Shown here in pieces: positions 1 through 8,887 of a stretch of DNA of 64,000 nt; the first letter of the stretch is position 1, and every line of letters begins with the position of its first letter. Below the pieces are notes generated by a model that was not told the origin of the DNA, did not search any database, and saw only the letters and a list, made by a program, of their open reading frames with translations. The stretch comes from Streptomyces durmitorensis (GTDB lineage Bacteria > Actinomycetota > Actinomycetes > Streptomycetales > Streptomycetaceae). The position numbers and the translations under genes were made by a program. The DNA is taken from positions 5,890,001-5,954,000 of the forward strand of contig NZ_CP097289.1 of the NCBI RefSeq assembly GCF_023498005.1, written 5' to 3'.

Positions 1-2130
1 CGCGCCGCCGGTCGCCGGGTCCGGCTCGACGTCCGTGGGGTCGGGGATCTCCGGCACGTCGGCGCCCTCCTCCAGCTCCAGGTCGAAGTCCCGCACCGGC
101 TCGCCCTCCAGGGCGTCCCTGGTGAACTGCGCCCAGATCTGGGCGGGGTAGGCGCCGCCGTTGATACGCGGCTGGCCGAGCGCCCCGTACAGCGGCGTGT
201 GCGCGCCGGTGTCCGGATCCTGGCCCATCACGGAGACCACCGTGGCGAGTTCGGGGGTGTAGCCCGCGAACCAGGCGGCCTGGTCCTCCTCCGCGGTGCC
301 GGTCTTGCCGGCCGCCGGGCGGCCCGCGGCCTGCGCCGCCGTGCCCGTGCCGCCGTCGACGACGCTCTGCAGGATGGACGTGGTGGTGTCGGCGGCCTCG
401 CGGCTGACGGCCTGCGCGGTCTTCTTCTCCGGCAGTTCGATCTCCTGGCCGTCCTTGGTGACCCTCTCGACCATCGTGTACGTGCCGTGCTTGCCGTGGT
501 TGGCGAGCGTCGCGTACGCCTCCGTCATGTCCAGGACGGAGGCCGTGGACGGGCCGAGCGCGATGGAGGGTGACGCGGTCAGGTCGGGGGTGGACTCCGG
601 GACGCCGAGGGCGATCGCCGTGTCCTTGACCTTGTCCGAGCCGACGTCGACGGCCATCTGCGCGTAGACGGAGTTGACGGACTTGTCGGTGGCGGCGCGG
701 ACGGTGATGTTGCCGTAGTTGACGTCGTCCTCGTTCTCGGGGGCGTACGTCCCGCCGTCCCAGCCCTGCACCGGGCGCTTGTTGGTGCCGTCGTAGATCG
801 TGTTCGGGGTGATCGTGCGGCCGTCCTGGGTGACCGAGCCGTTCTCCACGGCCGAGGTGAAGACGAACGGCTTGAAGGTGGAGCCCACTTGGTAGTCGCG
901 GCGCGTGGCGTTGTTGACGTACTGCTTGGTGTAGTCGATGCCGCCGTACATCGCGACGACCTTGCCGGTGTCCGGGTCGATCGAGGCGCCGCCCGCGCGC
1001 ACGTTGCGGTCGACCTTGCGGGCGTCCTTGTCGACCTTGGACATCACCTGGTCGTCGACGGCCTCCTTGAAGGCGTCCTGGCGGTTCTTCTGGAGGGTGG
1101 TGGTGATGCGGTAGCCGCCCTTGGCCAGGGTGTCCTCGTCGACGATGTCGTTGGACGTCAGGTAGTCCTCGACGGCCTGCACGAGGTAACCGCGCTGCCC
1201 GGAGAGGCCGGAGGCGCCCTTGGCCTCCTTCGGCGTCGGGAACTTGGTCTTCGCGCGTTCGGCGGCGCTGAGCCACCCCTCCTTGACCATGCCGTCCAGG
1301 ACGTAGTTCCAGCGGCCCACGGCGCGCTGCTTGTTCTCCGGGTGGGTCGCCACGTCGTACGCGTTGGGGGAGTTGAGGAGCGTCGCCAGATAGGCGCCCT
1401 GCGCGGTGTCCAGGTCCTTGACGTCCTCGCCGAAGTAGGCCTGGGCCGCGGCCTGCACGCCGTACGCGTTGCGTCCGAAGTAGCTGGTGTTGAGATACCC
1501 GGCGAGGATGTCGTTCTTGCTCACCTCGCGGTCCAGCTTGATGGAGATGAAGAACTCCTTCGCCTTGCGGGTGATCGTCTGCTCCTGGCCCAGGTAGTAG
1601 TTCTTCACGAACTGCTGGGTGATCGTCGAGCCGGACTGCTTGCCCTTGCCGGTGACGGTGTTCCAGGCGGCGCGGACCATCGCCTTGGGGTCGACCGCGG
1701 ACTCGCTGTAGAAGTCCCGGTCCTCGGCGGCGAGCGCGGCGTGCTGGACCTTCTTGGGGATCTGGCTCAGCGGTACGTTCTCGCGGTTGACCTCGCCGTC
1801 GCGGGCCAGTTGGCTGCCGTCGGCGTAGAGGTAGACGTTGCTCTGCGCGGTGGCGGCCGCGTTGGCCGGCGGGATGTCGACGATCATGTAGCCCGCGACG
1901 AAGCCACCGACGCAGAGCAGGATCAGCAGGATGAACCCGCCGAGCACCATGCGCCAGGTGGGGAAGATCCGCCGCCAGCCCTTGCGCTTGGGGCGTTTCT
2001 TCTTGCCCTTCTTGCCTGCGGGTGCCTCTGACGACTCCTCAGGGGTCTCATCGGGGGTGTCCACGGGTTCGCGGGGCGCCCAGCCCTCTGGTCCCTTGGC
2101 GCCCTGCTGCTGCGGCTCGTCGCTGCTCAT
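1..2130 (-). CDS. Bifunctional penicillin-binding protein (GT51 + transpeptidase), 3' end cut by window
   Basis: A class A penicillin-binding protein that polymerises lipid II and cross-links peptidoglycan at the outer face of the membrane. Read from ATG 2130, 710 codons are inside the window and the C-terminus lies beyond base 1. Visible in order: an acidic then Lys/Arg-rich cytoplasmic tail (residues 1-60), one membrane segment (about 61-83), the glycosyltransferase catalytic motif EDRDFYSE (Glu136), and the transpeptidase nucleophile motif STFK (Ser417-Lys420). KSVNS near residue 485 and KTGTAEE near 595 complete the penicillin-binding fold. The C-terminal part is acidic and Pro-rich where it leaves the window. 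All catalytic motifs are intact. It is divergent from the exporter operon at 2340. Family assignment is firm; the exact pbp paralogue is not decided. Confidence 0.95.
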   Translation of the reverse strand, partial: MSSDEPQQQGAKGPEGWAPREPVDTPDETPEESSEAPAGKKGKKKRPKRKGWRRIFPTWRMVLGGFILLILLCVGGFVAGYMIVDIPPANAAATAQSNVYLYADGSQLARDGEVNRENVPLSQIPKKVQHAALAAEDRDFYSESAVDPKAMVRAAWNTVTGKGKQSGSTITQQFVKNYYLGQEQTITRKAKEFFISIKLDREVSKNDILAGYLNTSYFGRNAYGVQAAAQAYFGEDVKDLDTAQGAYLATLLNSPNAYDVATHPENKQRAVGRWNYVLDGMVKEGWLSAAERAKTKFPTPKEAKGASGLSGQRGYLVQAVEDYLTSNDIVDEDTLAKGGYRITTTLQKNRQDAFKEAVDDQVMSKVDKDARKVDRNVRAGGASIDPDTGKVVAMYGGIDYTKQYVNNATRRDYQVGSTFKPFVFTSAVENGSVTQDGRTITPNTIYDGTNKRPVQGWDGGTYAPENEDDVNYGNITVRAATDKSVNSVYAQMAVDVGSDKVKDTAIALGVPESTPDLTASPSIALGPSTASVLDMTEAYATLANHGKHGTYTMVERVTKDGQEIELPEKKTAQAVSREAADTTTSILQSVVDGGTGTAAQAAGRPAAGKTGTAEEDQAAWFAGYTPELATVVSVMGQDPDTGAHTPLYGALGQPRINGGAYPAQIWAQFTRDALEGEPVRDFDLELEEGADVPEIPDPTDVEPDPATGGA

Positions 2131-2339
2131 GTCTCGTGGAACTCCCGTTTCGCGTCGTACGTCACGTACGCCTCGTACGACCCATTGCACACTGTCGCTT
2201 CATGCGTTCCCTGCCAGGCACGCGCCGTGCGCCGAAAATGCCTGGCACGAGCGATGACGACCGCACTAGGCTCCGTCTCTTTGGCCCGGAACGGGCACGG
2301 CTTTCGTCAAGGCTGTCGTCAAGACTCTCGTTAAAGGGG
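2131..2339. promoter_or_regulatory. Divergent promoter region with two inverted repeats
   Basis: This intergenic stretch separates the PBP gene (leftward) from the ABC exporter operon (rightward) and must hold promoters for both. Two perfect inverted repeats are visible. GTCGTAC (2154-2160) pairs with GTACGAC (2175-2181). TGCCAGGCA (2212-2220) pairs with TGCCTGGCA (2239-2247) across 18 nt. The spacings suit dimeric operators better than terminators because no T-run follows. I could not assign -10/-35 boxes with confidence. Confidence 0.4.
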
Positions 2340-3161
2340 ATGCGTGTGCGTACAGGACGGTTCCGCTTGTACGCGGCCGTCGCCGGAGCGGGCTTCAGGC
2401 GGTACGCCACCTATCGGATCGCCACCCTGGCGGGCGTGTTCACCAACACCGTCTTCGGGCTGATCCTGGCGTACACGTACATCGCACTCTGGGACGAGCG
2501 GCCGGGGCTCGGCGGCTACGACCAGGCGCAGGCACTGACGTTCGTATGGCTGGGGCAGGGGCTGCTCACGGTGATGTCGTTGATGGGCGGTGGCTTCGAG
2601 GGCGAGCTGATCGAGCGGATCCGCTCGGGAGACATCGCGGTCGATCTGTACCGGCCCGTCGACCTGCAGGCCTGGTGGCTCGCGACCGACCTGGGCCGGG
2701 CCCTGTTCCAGCTGCTCGGGCGCGGTGTCGCGCCGATGGTGGTCGGCTCCCTCGTCTTCGACCTGGCCCTGCCCACCGATCCGCTGCAATGGCTCGCGTT
2801 CCTGCTCGCCGTGTTGCTCGGCGTGGTGGTCAGCTTCTCGATCCGCTTCCTGGTGGCGCTCTGCGCGTTCTGGCTGATGGACGGCGCGGGCGTGACCCAG
2901 ATCGCGATGCTCGCGGGCACCTTCTTCTCCGGGATGCTGCTCCCGCTGAACGTCTTCCCGGGCGCCCTGGGCGAGATCGCCCGCGCCCTGCCCTGGTCGG
3001 CTCTGCTCCAGGTGCCCGCCGATGTGTTCCTCGGCAAGCACACGGGCGTGGACCTGCTCCAGACGTACGCCTTCCAGATCGGCTGGGCGGCGGCGCTCCT
3101 CACGGCCGGGCGGCTGTTGCAGGCGGTCGCCACGCGACGGGTGGTGGTCCAGGGTGGCTGA
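2340..3161 (+). CDS. ABC-2 type exporter permease, first subunit
   Basis: Integral membrane subunit of an uncharacterised ABC exporter of the COG4587/COG3694 type (two permeases plus one ATPase). The protein is about 273 residues with roughly six hydrophobic segments and no extracytoplasmic binding domain. It begins MRVRTGRFRLYAAV and runs RRYATYRIATLAG into the first membrane span, as is usual in this family. Start choice is ambiguous: ATG at 2340 directly abuts an AAAGGGG ribosome-binding site, whereas in-frame GTG at 2346 sits 6 nt from it and is the better-spaced start. The 3' end overlaps the next permease by 8 nt, so the three exporter genes form one operon. The substrate cannot be told from sequence. 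Confidence 0.88.
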   Translation: MRVRTGRFRLYAAVAGAGFRRYATYRIATLAGVFTNTVFGLILAYTYIALWDERPGLGGYDQAQALTFVWLGQGLLTVMSLMGGGFEGELIERIRSGDIAVDLYRPVDLQAWWLATDLGRALFQLLGRGVAPMVVGSLVFDLALPTDPLQWLAFLLAVLLGVVVSFSIRFLVALCAFWLMDGAGVTQIAMLAGTFFSGMLLPLNVFPGALGEIARALPWSALLQVPADVFLGKHTGVDLLQTYAFQIGWAAALLTAGRLLQAVATRRVVVQGG

Positions 3162-3975
3162 CCTGGCACAGGCGCGGGAGGGGCTGCGCGCCTACCGGCT
3201 GATCTCCGGCATGTGGATCCGCTCCCTGATGGCCTACCGGCTGTCCTTCGCGATGACCGCGCTGGGCAACCTCGCGGTGACGGCGTTCGACTTCGCCGCG
3301 ATCCTGCTGATGTTCTCCCAGGTGGACCGGCTCGGCGGCTACTCGCTGCCCGAGATCGCCTTCCTGTACGGCGCTTCGGGCACCGCGTTCGGGCTCACGG
3401 ACCTCGCCATGGGGTCCATGGACCGGCTGGGGAGGCGGGTGCGTGACGGCACGCTCGACACGCTCCTGGTGCGGCCCGTCCCGGTGATCGCGCAGGTCGC
3501 CGCCGACCGGTTCGGCCTGCACCGCATCGGGCGCGTCGTCCAGGGGGTGCTCGTCCTCACGTACGCGCTCGTGGTCCTGGACATCGACTGGACCCCGCTG
3601 AAGGTCCTGATGATCCCGTTGATGCTGCTCTGCGGATCGGGGATCTTCGCGGCCGTGTGGGTGGCGGGCGCGGCCTTCCAGTTCCTCGCGCAGGACGCGG
3701 CCGAGGTGCAGAGCGCCTTCACCTACGGCGGCAACACGCTGCTCCAGTATCCGCCGACCGTCTTCACCAAGGACATGGTGCGCGGGGTGACCTTCGTGCT
3801 GCCGCTCGCCTTCGTGAATTGGATCCCCGCGCTGTACGTCCTCGGGCGCCCCTATCCGCTGGACCTGCCGACGTGGGTGGCGTTCACGCCGCCGCTGGTG
3901 GCCGCCGTCCTTCTCGCGCTCGCGGGCCTCGCCTGGCGCACGGGCCTTCGTTCGTACCGCAGCACAGGGAGCTGA
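3154..3975 (+). CDS. ABC-2 type exporter permease, second subunit
   Basis: Second membrane subunit of the same exporter, 273 residues. GTG 3154 is chosen because it overlaps the stop of the upstream permease by 8 nt, which implies translational coupling; the longer frame upstream is only read-through of that permease. Hydrophobic segments begin after ISGMWIRSLMAYRLS, and the mid-region MDRLGRRVRDGTLDTLLVRPV is the amphipathic coupling segment typical of ABC-2 permeases that contact the ATPase. The following gene encodes that ATPase, 6 nt downstream. The two permeases are paralogous in topology and probably form a heterodimer. Confidence 0.88.
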   Translation: MADLAQAREGLRAYRLISGMWIRSLMAYRLSFAMTALGNLAVTAFDFAAILLMFSQVDRLGGYSLPEIAFLYGASGTAFGLTDLAMGSMDRLGRRVRDGTLDTLLVRPVPVIAQVAADRFGLHRIGRVVQGVLVLTYALVVLDIDWTPLKVLMIPLMLLCGSGIFAAVWVAGAAFQFLAQDAAEVQSAFTYGGNTLLQYPPTVFTKDMVRGVTFVLPLAFVNWIPALYVLGRPYPLDLPTWVAFTPPLVAAVLLALAGLAWRTGLRSYRSTGS

Positions 3976-3981
3976 ACTGCC

Positions 3982-4947
3982 GTGGAACCAGACCTCATTG
4001 AGCTCGACGGCGTCGAGAAGGTCTTCGACGTCGCCAAGAAGACCGGCTTCCTGCGGCGCGAGAAGCACGAGGTGCGTGCCGTCGACGGCATCAGCTTCAC
4101 CGTGCCGCGCGGCGAGATGGTCGGCTACATCGGGCCGAACGGCGCGGGCAAGTCGACGACGATCAAGATGCTGACCGGCATCCTGACGCCCAGCGGAGGG
4201 CGGCTGCGCGTGGCGGGCATCGACCCGTCCCGCGAGCGCACCCGCCTGGCGCGGCGCATCGGCGTGGTCTTCGGCCAGCGCACCACCCTGTGGTGGGACC
4301 TGCCGCTGATCGACTCGTACCGCCTGATGCACCGCATGTACCGGATCCCGGACGCCCGCTTCAAGGAGAACCTCGACCGCTGCGTCGAACTCCTGGAGCT
4401 GGGCGCCCTGTTGGACGTCCCCGTGCGCCAGCTCTCGCTCGGCCAGCGGATGCGCGGCGACATCGCGGCGGCGCTGCTCCACGATCCCGAGGTGCTTTAC
4501 CTGGACGAGCCGACGATCGGCCTCGACGTGATCAGCAAGGCCAAAGTGCGCCAGTTCCTGCGGGACTTGAACGCGGAGGCGGGCACGACGGTCCTGCTCA
4601 CCACGCACGACCTCACCGACATCGAGCAGCTCTGCAAGCGCGTGATGGTGATCGACCACGGCCGCCTGATGTACGACGGCGCGCTTGCCGGTCTGCACGA
4701 GGTGGGCGAGAGCGAGCGGACCCTGGTCGTGGACCTGGAACGCGAACTTCCGCCCATCGAGGTGGAGTCGGCGCGGGTGGTGAAGGTGGAGGGCCCGCGG
4801 CAGTGGCTGGCCTTCCCGGCTGCGGAGTCGGCAGCTCCGCTTGTCGCCCGGGTCGCGGAGCGGTATCCGATGGTCGACCTCTCGGTCAGGGAACCCGACA
4901 TCGAGGCGGTCATCGCCAAGATGTACGCGGAGAAGGCGACCTCGTAG
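3982..4947 (+). CDS. ABC exporter ATP-binding protein
   Basis: Cytoplasmic ATPase of the exporter, 321 residues. Walker A is GPNGAGKST (about residue 52), the signature motif is LSLGQRMRGD, Walker B with catalytic Glu is VLYLDEPTIGLD, and the H-loop is LLTTHDLTDIE. The signature has LSLGQ rather than LSGGQ, as is common in COG4586 proteins, the usual partners of COG4587/COG3694 permeases. An extra C-terminal domain (about residues 230-321) follows the nucleotide-binding fold. GTG 3982 has AGGGAG 10 nt upstream and lies 6 nt after the permease stop. Substrate is unknown. Confidence 0.92.
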   Translation: MEPDLIELDGVEKVFDVAKKTGFLRREKHEVRAVDGISFTVPRGEMVGYIGPNGAGKSTTIKMLTGILTPSGGRLRVAGIDPSRERTRLARRIGVVFGQRTTLWWDLPLIDSYRLMHRMYRIPDARFKENLDRCVELLELGALLDVPVRQLSLGQRMRGDIAAALLHDPEVLYLDEPTIGLDVISKAKVRQFLRDLNAEAGTTVLLTTHDLTDIEQLCKRVMVIDHGRLMYDGALAGLHEVGESERTLVVDLERELPPIEVESARVVKVEGPRQWLAFPAAESAAPLVARVAERYPMVDLSVREPDIEAVIAKMYAEKATS

Positions 4948-4956
4948 GCTGCTCGC

Positions 4957-5679
4957 ATGACCGACGAGCAGCCTCATCTCCCGGACCTTCGGGCCGCCGA
5001 CGCCGACCGTGAACGCGTCGCCGAACGACTCCGTGACGCCGTGGCCGAGGGCCGCCTCGACATGGAGGAGTTCGAGGAGCGCCTGGACGCGACGTACAAG
5101 GCACGTACGTACGGCGAGCTCGAGCCGATCACCCGGGATCTGCCGGACGTGGGCGCCAAGATCTCCATGGTGAAGGGCCCGGCGAGCCGCGATCCCGACG
5201 CCATCGACTGGTCCGAGCGGATGGTGAGCGGCGAACCGACGTCGAAGCTCGGCTTCGCCTTCTGGGGCGGTTTCAGCCGCAAGGGCGGCTGGGTGGTCGG
5301 CCGGCAGTTCGACGGGATCGCGGTGTGGGGCGGCGGCGAGATCGACCTGCGCGAGGCGCGGTTCACGGAGCGCGACGTGGAGATCCGCTGCTGGACCGTC
5401 ATGGGCGGCATGCAGGTCATCGTGCCGCCGGAGATGAACGTCCTGGTCAAGGGCTTCGGCTTCATGGGCGGCTTCGACGACAAGGCGACCGGCGAGGGCA
5501 CCCCCGGTTCGCCCCGCGTCGTCGTCAAGGGCTTCGCCCTGATGGGCGGCGTCGGCGTGGACCGCAAGATCCGCAGGGCCGAGAAGCTGCGCCTGAAGGA
5601 GGAGCGCCGCCGCGAGCGCCTGGAGCGGCGCGAGGCGCGGCACGAGCTGCACGCGCGCAAGCGCGAGGAGCGGGACTGA
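4957..5679 (+). CDS. DUF1707 / LiaF-like C-terminal domain protein
   Basis: A 240-residue predicted cytoplasmic protein. The N-terminal 60 residues (DLRAADADRERVAERLRDA then LDMEEFEERLDATYKA) are a clear DUF1707 domain, a short helical SHOCT-like module of actinobacteria. The middle (about 100-200) is rich in Gly and beta-strand-like segments (VWGGGEIDLREARF, WTVMGGMQVIVP, GFGFMGGFDD), resembling the cell-wall-active antibiotic response fold of LiaF proteins. The tail is a charged Arg/Glu helix. It starts 9 nt after the exporter ATPase and may be read with that operon. Function is unproven; a link with envelope stress is inference from the LiaF-like domain. Confidence 0.85.
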   Translation: MTDEQPHLPDLRAADADRERVAERLRDAVAEGRLDMEEFEERLDATYKARTYGELEPITRDLPDVGAKISMVKGPASRDPDAIDWSERMVSGEPTSKLGFAFWGGFSRKGGWVVGRQFDGIAVWGGGEIDLREARFTERDVEIRCWTVMGGMQVIVPPEMNVLVKGFGFMGGFDDKATGEGTPGSPRVVVKGFALMGGVGVDRKIRRAEKLRLKEERRRERLERREARHELHARKREERD

Positions 5680-5733
5680 GCCGGGGAGATGACCCAGGGA
5701 GATGAGCCGGGGAGATGACCCGGGGAGGGAGAT
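5680..5733. repeat. Short tandem repeat of GGGAGATGAnCC units
   Basis: Directly after the DUF1707 stop codon, the heptamer GAGATGA recurs four times in about 50 bp, each copy followed by CC and a G-run. Spacing is slightly irregular (12-18 bp). It looks like slipped-strand expansion of a short unit in the gap before the terminator hairpin. No coding role is apparent. Confidence 0.7.
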
Positions 5734-5756
5734 GAGCCGGGGGTGCGCCCCGGCTC
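5734..5756. terminator. Bidirectional terminator hairpin between convergent genes
   Basis: Perfect 9-bp arms GAGCCGGGG (5734-5742) and CCCCGGCTC (5748-5756) enclose the loop GTGCG. The hairpin lies between the DUF1707 gene and the SGNH hydrolase gene, which point at each other, so it can stop transcription from both sides. No T-run follows, as is normal for Streptomyces terminators. Confidence 0.8.
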
Positions 5757-5765
5757 GGCGGCCGG

Positions 5766-7085
5766 CTACAGCTCGGCGGCCGCGGATCCCCGCAGGTGCG
5801 TCAGGTTGAACGTCTCCGCCATCTTGCGGTAGCCCAGGTCGCTCGGGTGCAGGTGGTCGCCCGAGTCGTACTGGCCGCGCAGCTTGCGGGGGTCGTACGG
5901 ATCGCGCAGCGCCCGGTCGAAGTCGACGAACTCGTCGAACACCTTGCCGTCACGGATCTGCTCGTTCACGGCCTGGCGCACGTTCTCAAGACCCGGCTCG
6001 TACCCCCGGTGGCCGCCGAACGGCATCAGGGTCGCCCCGACGACCCGAAGACCGCGTGTGTGCGCCTGCCGCGTCAGCTCCCGCAGGCCCTCGACGATGC
6101 GGTCGGGGTCGTTCTGGTGCGGGTTGCGCAGGATGTCGTTGACGCCGAGTGCGACGACGACGGCCTTGATGCCCGACCGGTCGAGGACGTCGCGGTCGAA
6201 GCGTGTGAGGCCGCTCGGGTTGTCCGCGGGGGTTCCGTTGCCGTCCGAGAGGATGCGGTTGCCGCTGATGCCCTCGTTCACGACGCCGTAGCGCGGGGCG
6301 CCCGACTCTTCGCGCAGGCGGTCGGCGAGGGTGTCGGTCCAGCGGGCGTTGGCGCCCATGGTGGAGGAGATGCCGTCGGTGAGCGAGTCACCGAAGACGA
6401 CGACGGTGCCGTTCGACTCGTTGCTCAGGACGTCCACGGCCGAGAGGTAGCGCCAGGAGGTGCTCTGCTGGGTGTACGCGGCGCCGTTCGGGTCCTCCGT
6501 ACGGTCGCCCTCGGCGATGTAGCTGACCTGGCGCGCGTGCGGGTGGAAGGTGGCCGGGCCCGACGGGGTCGGCGAGAACGTCGTGACCAGGAGGTCGACG
6601 TCGTGCGGCACGCGCAGCCTGACCGCGTCGCTCATCACCTGCTGGCCCGCGGGGATCACCACGGACGTGTTGCCGTTGAAGGCGAGGCGGCGCAGGGTGC
6701 CCGGCGCCGCGGCCGGGTTGTTCGCCCCGGCGGCCACGGCGATGGAGGCGTGGGTGATGCTCAGCGGCTGCTGCCCGTACAGGTTCGACAGGGTGATGCG
6801 GGCGCTGTCGCCGCCGACGCTGGTGTGCACGACGTTGCGGATGGAGCGGCCCGCGAAGCCGTTGCGGTGCGTGTTTGGTTCGGCTGCCGCGGGGGATGCG
6901 GCCCACGTACCGACCCAGGTGCCCGCGGAGGCGGGCGCCGCGGAGTTGCGCGGGCCGCGGGGCCCCGCGCTGATGGTGTCCTGAGATCCGTCGTCGGTGG
7001 ATACACCGAGGTATATGGCGGCGGAAATCACCACTATTACCGCGAGGACCGCGGCAAGCAGGGCATAACCGTGACGCTTGGTCAT
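5766..7085 (-). CDS. Secreted SGNH/GDSL-family hydrolase
   Basis: A 439-residue extracytoplasmic esterase/lipase-like hydrolase. An N-terminal signal or anchor (MTKRHGYALLAAVLAVIVVI) is followed by a Ser/Ala/Pro linker. The region around residues 55-210 is the beta-rich N-terminal half found in many actinobacterial SGNH proteins (WVGTWAASP). The catalytic half begins with VVFGDSLTDG (block I Ser), then ALGVNDIL (block III Asn), and SGDHLHPSD (block V Asp-His). All four SGNH residues are visible. Substrate is not predictable; acyl or acetyl esters of polysaccharides or lipids are usual for the family. Confidence 0.9.
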   Translation of the reverse strand: MTKRHGYALLAAVLAVIVVISAAIYLGVSTDDGSQDTISAGPRGPRNSAAPASAGTWVGTWAASPAAAEPNTHRNGFAGRSIRNVVHTSVGGDSARITLSNLYGQQPLSITHASIAVAAGANNPAAAPGTLRRLAFNGNTSVVIPAGQQVMSDAVRLRVPHDVDLLVTTFSPTPSGPATFHPHARQVSYIAEGDRTEDPNGAAYTQQSTSWRYLSAVDVLSNESNGTVVVFGDSLTDGISSTMGANARWTDTLADRLREESGAPRYGVVNEGISGNRILSDGNGTPADNPSGLTRFDRDVLDRSGIKAVVVALGVNDILRNPHQNDPDRIVEGLRELTRQAHTRGLRVVGATLMPFGGHRGYEPGLENVRQAVNEQIRDGKVFDEFVDFDRALRDPYDPRKLRGQYDSGDHLHPSDLGYRKMAETFNLTHLRGSAAAEL

Positions 7086-7308
7086 GCGGGCTGTGTCTCC
7101 TCGAGCAGGGGGAGCCTGATCGAGGCTCCGATGTGATCACCCCATGATGCGTCATGGGCCGTGAGGCGGCCGACACTGCCCCCCTCCGACCATTCAGACG
7201 CCGGGAACTTGTGGTCCGTTCCAGGAGTCGGTCAGGAAGGGACGCAGAGAGACGGGGACAATACGGCGGAGAACGCCGCGAACCACGCGAACGGGTCAGG
7301 TGGAGTGA

Positions 7309-8751
7309 GTGGAACGCACGAATCGATCAATTCCGGAGGATACGGCGGAAGCGGGCGCTGCGGGACAGCATGCCCGTGAGCCCCGCCCTTCAAGCGGCGT
7401 CACACCCGGCTCCGGTGCGGGCGGCGTCACACCCGGCTCCGGCGCTGGCGGCTCCGGCGCGAGGGGAGGCGGCTCCGCTCCGGGCGGCGGCGGTTTCACG
7501 TACAGCCCCGCCGACGAGGAGAAGCGGCGCGGCGTCCGCCGGATGAAGATCACCGCGACGGGCCTGCTCGTCTTCGTCGCAGTCGTCTACGTCCTGGCCA
7601 AATGGGCGCAGAACTCCGGCGCCGGAGCCTGGGCGGGCTATGTCGCCGCGGCGGCCGAGGCCGGCATGGTCGGCGCGCTCGCCGACTGGTTCGCGGTGAC
7701 GGCGCTCTTCCGCCACCCGCTCGGCCTGCCCATCCCGCACACGGCGATCATCCCGAACAAGAAGGACCAACTGGGCGCATCCCTCGGCGACTTCGTGGGC
7801 GAGAACTTCCTCTCCTCCGATGTCGTACGAGGCAGACTGCGCGCGGTGGGCATCGGCAGCCGCCTCGGCACCTGGCTGGCGGACCCTGAGCACGCCGACC
7901 GGGTGACGGCCGAACTGGCCACGGCCCTGCGCGGCGCCCTGACGGTCCTGCGCGACTCGGACGTCCAGGCGGTCGTCGGCGAGGCCATCACGCGCCGCGC
8001 GGACGCCCAGGAGATCGCGCCAGGCATCGGCAAGATGCTGGAGAAGGTCGTCGCGGACGGCGGCCACAAGCGGGTCGTGGACCTGGTCTGCGTCCGCGCC
8101 CACGACTGGCTGGTCGAGCACGACGAGTCGGTCATGGACGCCGTCCAGGGCGGCGCCCCCGGCTGGACCCCGCGGTTCGTCGACAAGAAGGTCGGCGAGC
8201 GCGTCTACAAGGAGCTGCTCCGCTTCCTCGCCGAGATGCGGGACATGCCCGAGCACCCCGCGCGCGGCGCCGTCGACCGCTTCCTCGCCGACTTCGCCGC
8301 CGACCTGCAGTCCGACTCCGACACCCGCGAGCGCGTGGAACGCCTCAAGCGGGAGGTGCTCGGCCGCGGCGAGGTGCAGGACCTGATCGCCTCCGCCTGG
8401 TCGGCGGTGCGCCAGATGATCGTGGCCGCCGCCGAGGACGAGCGCAGCGAACTGCGGCTGCGGGTGCGGGCCGCGCTGCTCTCGCTCGGCTCGCGGATGG
8501 CGACGGACGGCCGCTTGCAGCAGAAGGTCGACGGCTGGGTCGAGGGCGCCGCGGTGTACGTGGTGACGACGTATCGGGACGAGATCACCTCCCTGATCAC
8601 CGACACGGTCGCGGGCTGGGACGCCGAGCACACGTCGAAGAAGATCGAGGCCCACATCGGCCGCGACCTTCAGTTCATCCGGATCAACGGCACGGTGGTG
8701 GGGGCGTTGGCGGGGCTCGCGATCTATACGGTGTCGCACGTGGTCTTTTAG
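7309..8751 (+). CDS. DUF445 family membrane-anchored protein
   Basis: A 480-residue protein. Residues 1-65 are a low-complexity Gly/Ala/Ser/Pro leader containing a perfect repeat, GVTPGSGAG twice. A membrane span (about 79-95) and the conserved DUF445 block YVAAAAEAGMVGALADWFAV follow, with PLGLPIPHTAIIP just after it. The body is a long helical domain (about 150-450) and the C-terminus ends in a second hydrophobic segment. DUF445 proteins (YheB/YjiN type) are membrane proteins of unknown function. GTG 7309 has GGTGGAG immediately upstream; a later start inside the low-complexity leader is possible. Confidence 0.85.
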   Translation: MERTNRSIPEDTAEAGAAGQHAREPRPSSGVTPGSGAGGVTPGSGAGGSGARGGGSAPGGGGFTYSPADEEKRRGVRRMKITATGLLVFVAVVYVLAKWAQNSGAGAWAGYVAAAAEAGMVGALADWFAVTALFRHPLGLPIPHTAIIPNKKDQLGASLGDFVGENFLSSDVVRGRLRAVGIGSRLGTWLADPEHADRVTAELATALRGALTVLRDSDVQAVVGEAITRRADAQEIAPGIGKMLEKVVADGGHKRVVDLVCVRAHDWLVEHDESVMDAVQGGAPGWTPRFVDKKVGERVYKELLRFLAEMRDMPEHPARGAVDRFLADFAADLQSDSDTRERVERLKREVLGRGEVQDLIASAWSAVRQMIVAAAEDERSELRLRVRAALLSLGSRMATDGRLQQKVDGWVEGAAVYVVTTYRDEITSLITDTVAGWDAEHTSKKIEAHIGRDLQFIRINGTVVGALAGLAIYTVSHVVF

Positions 8752-8801
8752 CCGTCCGGCGGGCGAGGGGGTTTCAGCCCGTCCGGCGTTTGAGGACGAA
8801 C
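8752..8801. repeat. Streptomyces-type dispersed intergenic repeat (CCGTCCGGCG family), two copies
   Basis: CCGTCCGGCG occurs at 8752-8761 and again at 8779-8788. The second copy continues as TTTGAGGACGAAC, which matches a short element that recurs after many genes in Streptomyces genomes (CCGTCCGGCGnTTGAGGAC). The copies lie right after the DUF445 stop and before the GlxA-type regulator. Family recognition is from memory of Streptomyces sequences rather than a search. Confidence 0.6.
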
Positions 8802-8887
8802 TCGGCGGAGCCGGTGATGACGGCAACCAAGGCCCCTGCGCCAGCGGGTTTTCGGGAAGGGGCGGGGTCGGGGAAAGGAAAAGCGCA

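Noticed and set aside
3100..5652. An 850-residue open frame on the minus strand, and similar long frames opposite the GlxA, CslA and pbp genes
   Set aside because: They are antisense frames of clearly real genes. High GC at third positions removes stop codons, and their compositions (His/Arg/Asp/Gln-rich) are not protein-like.
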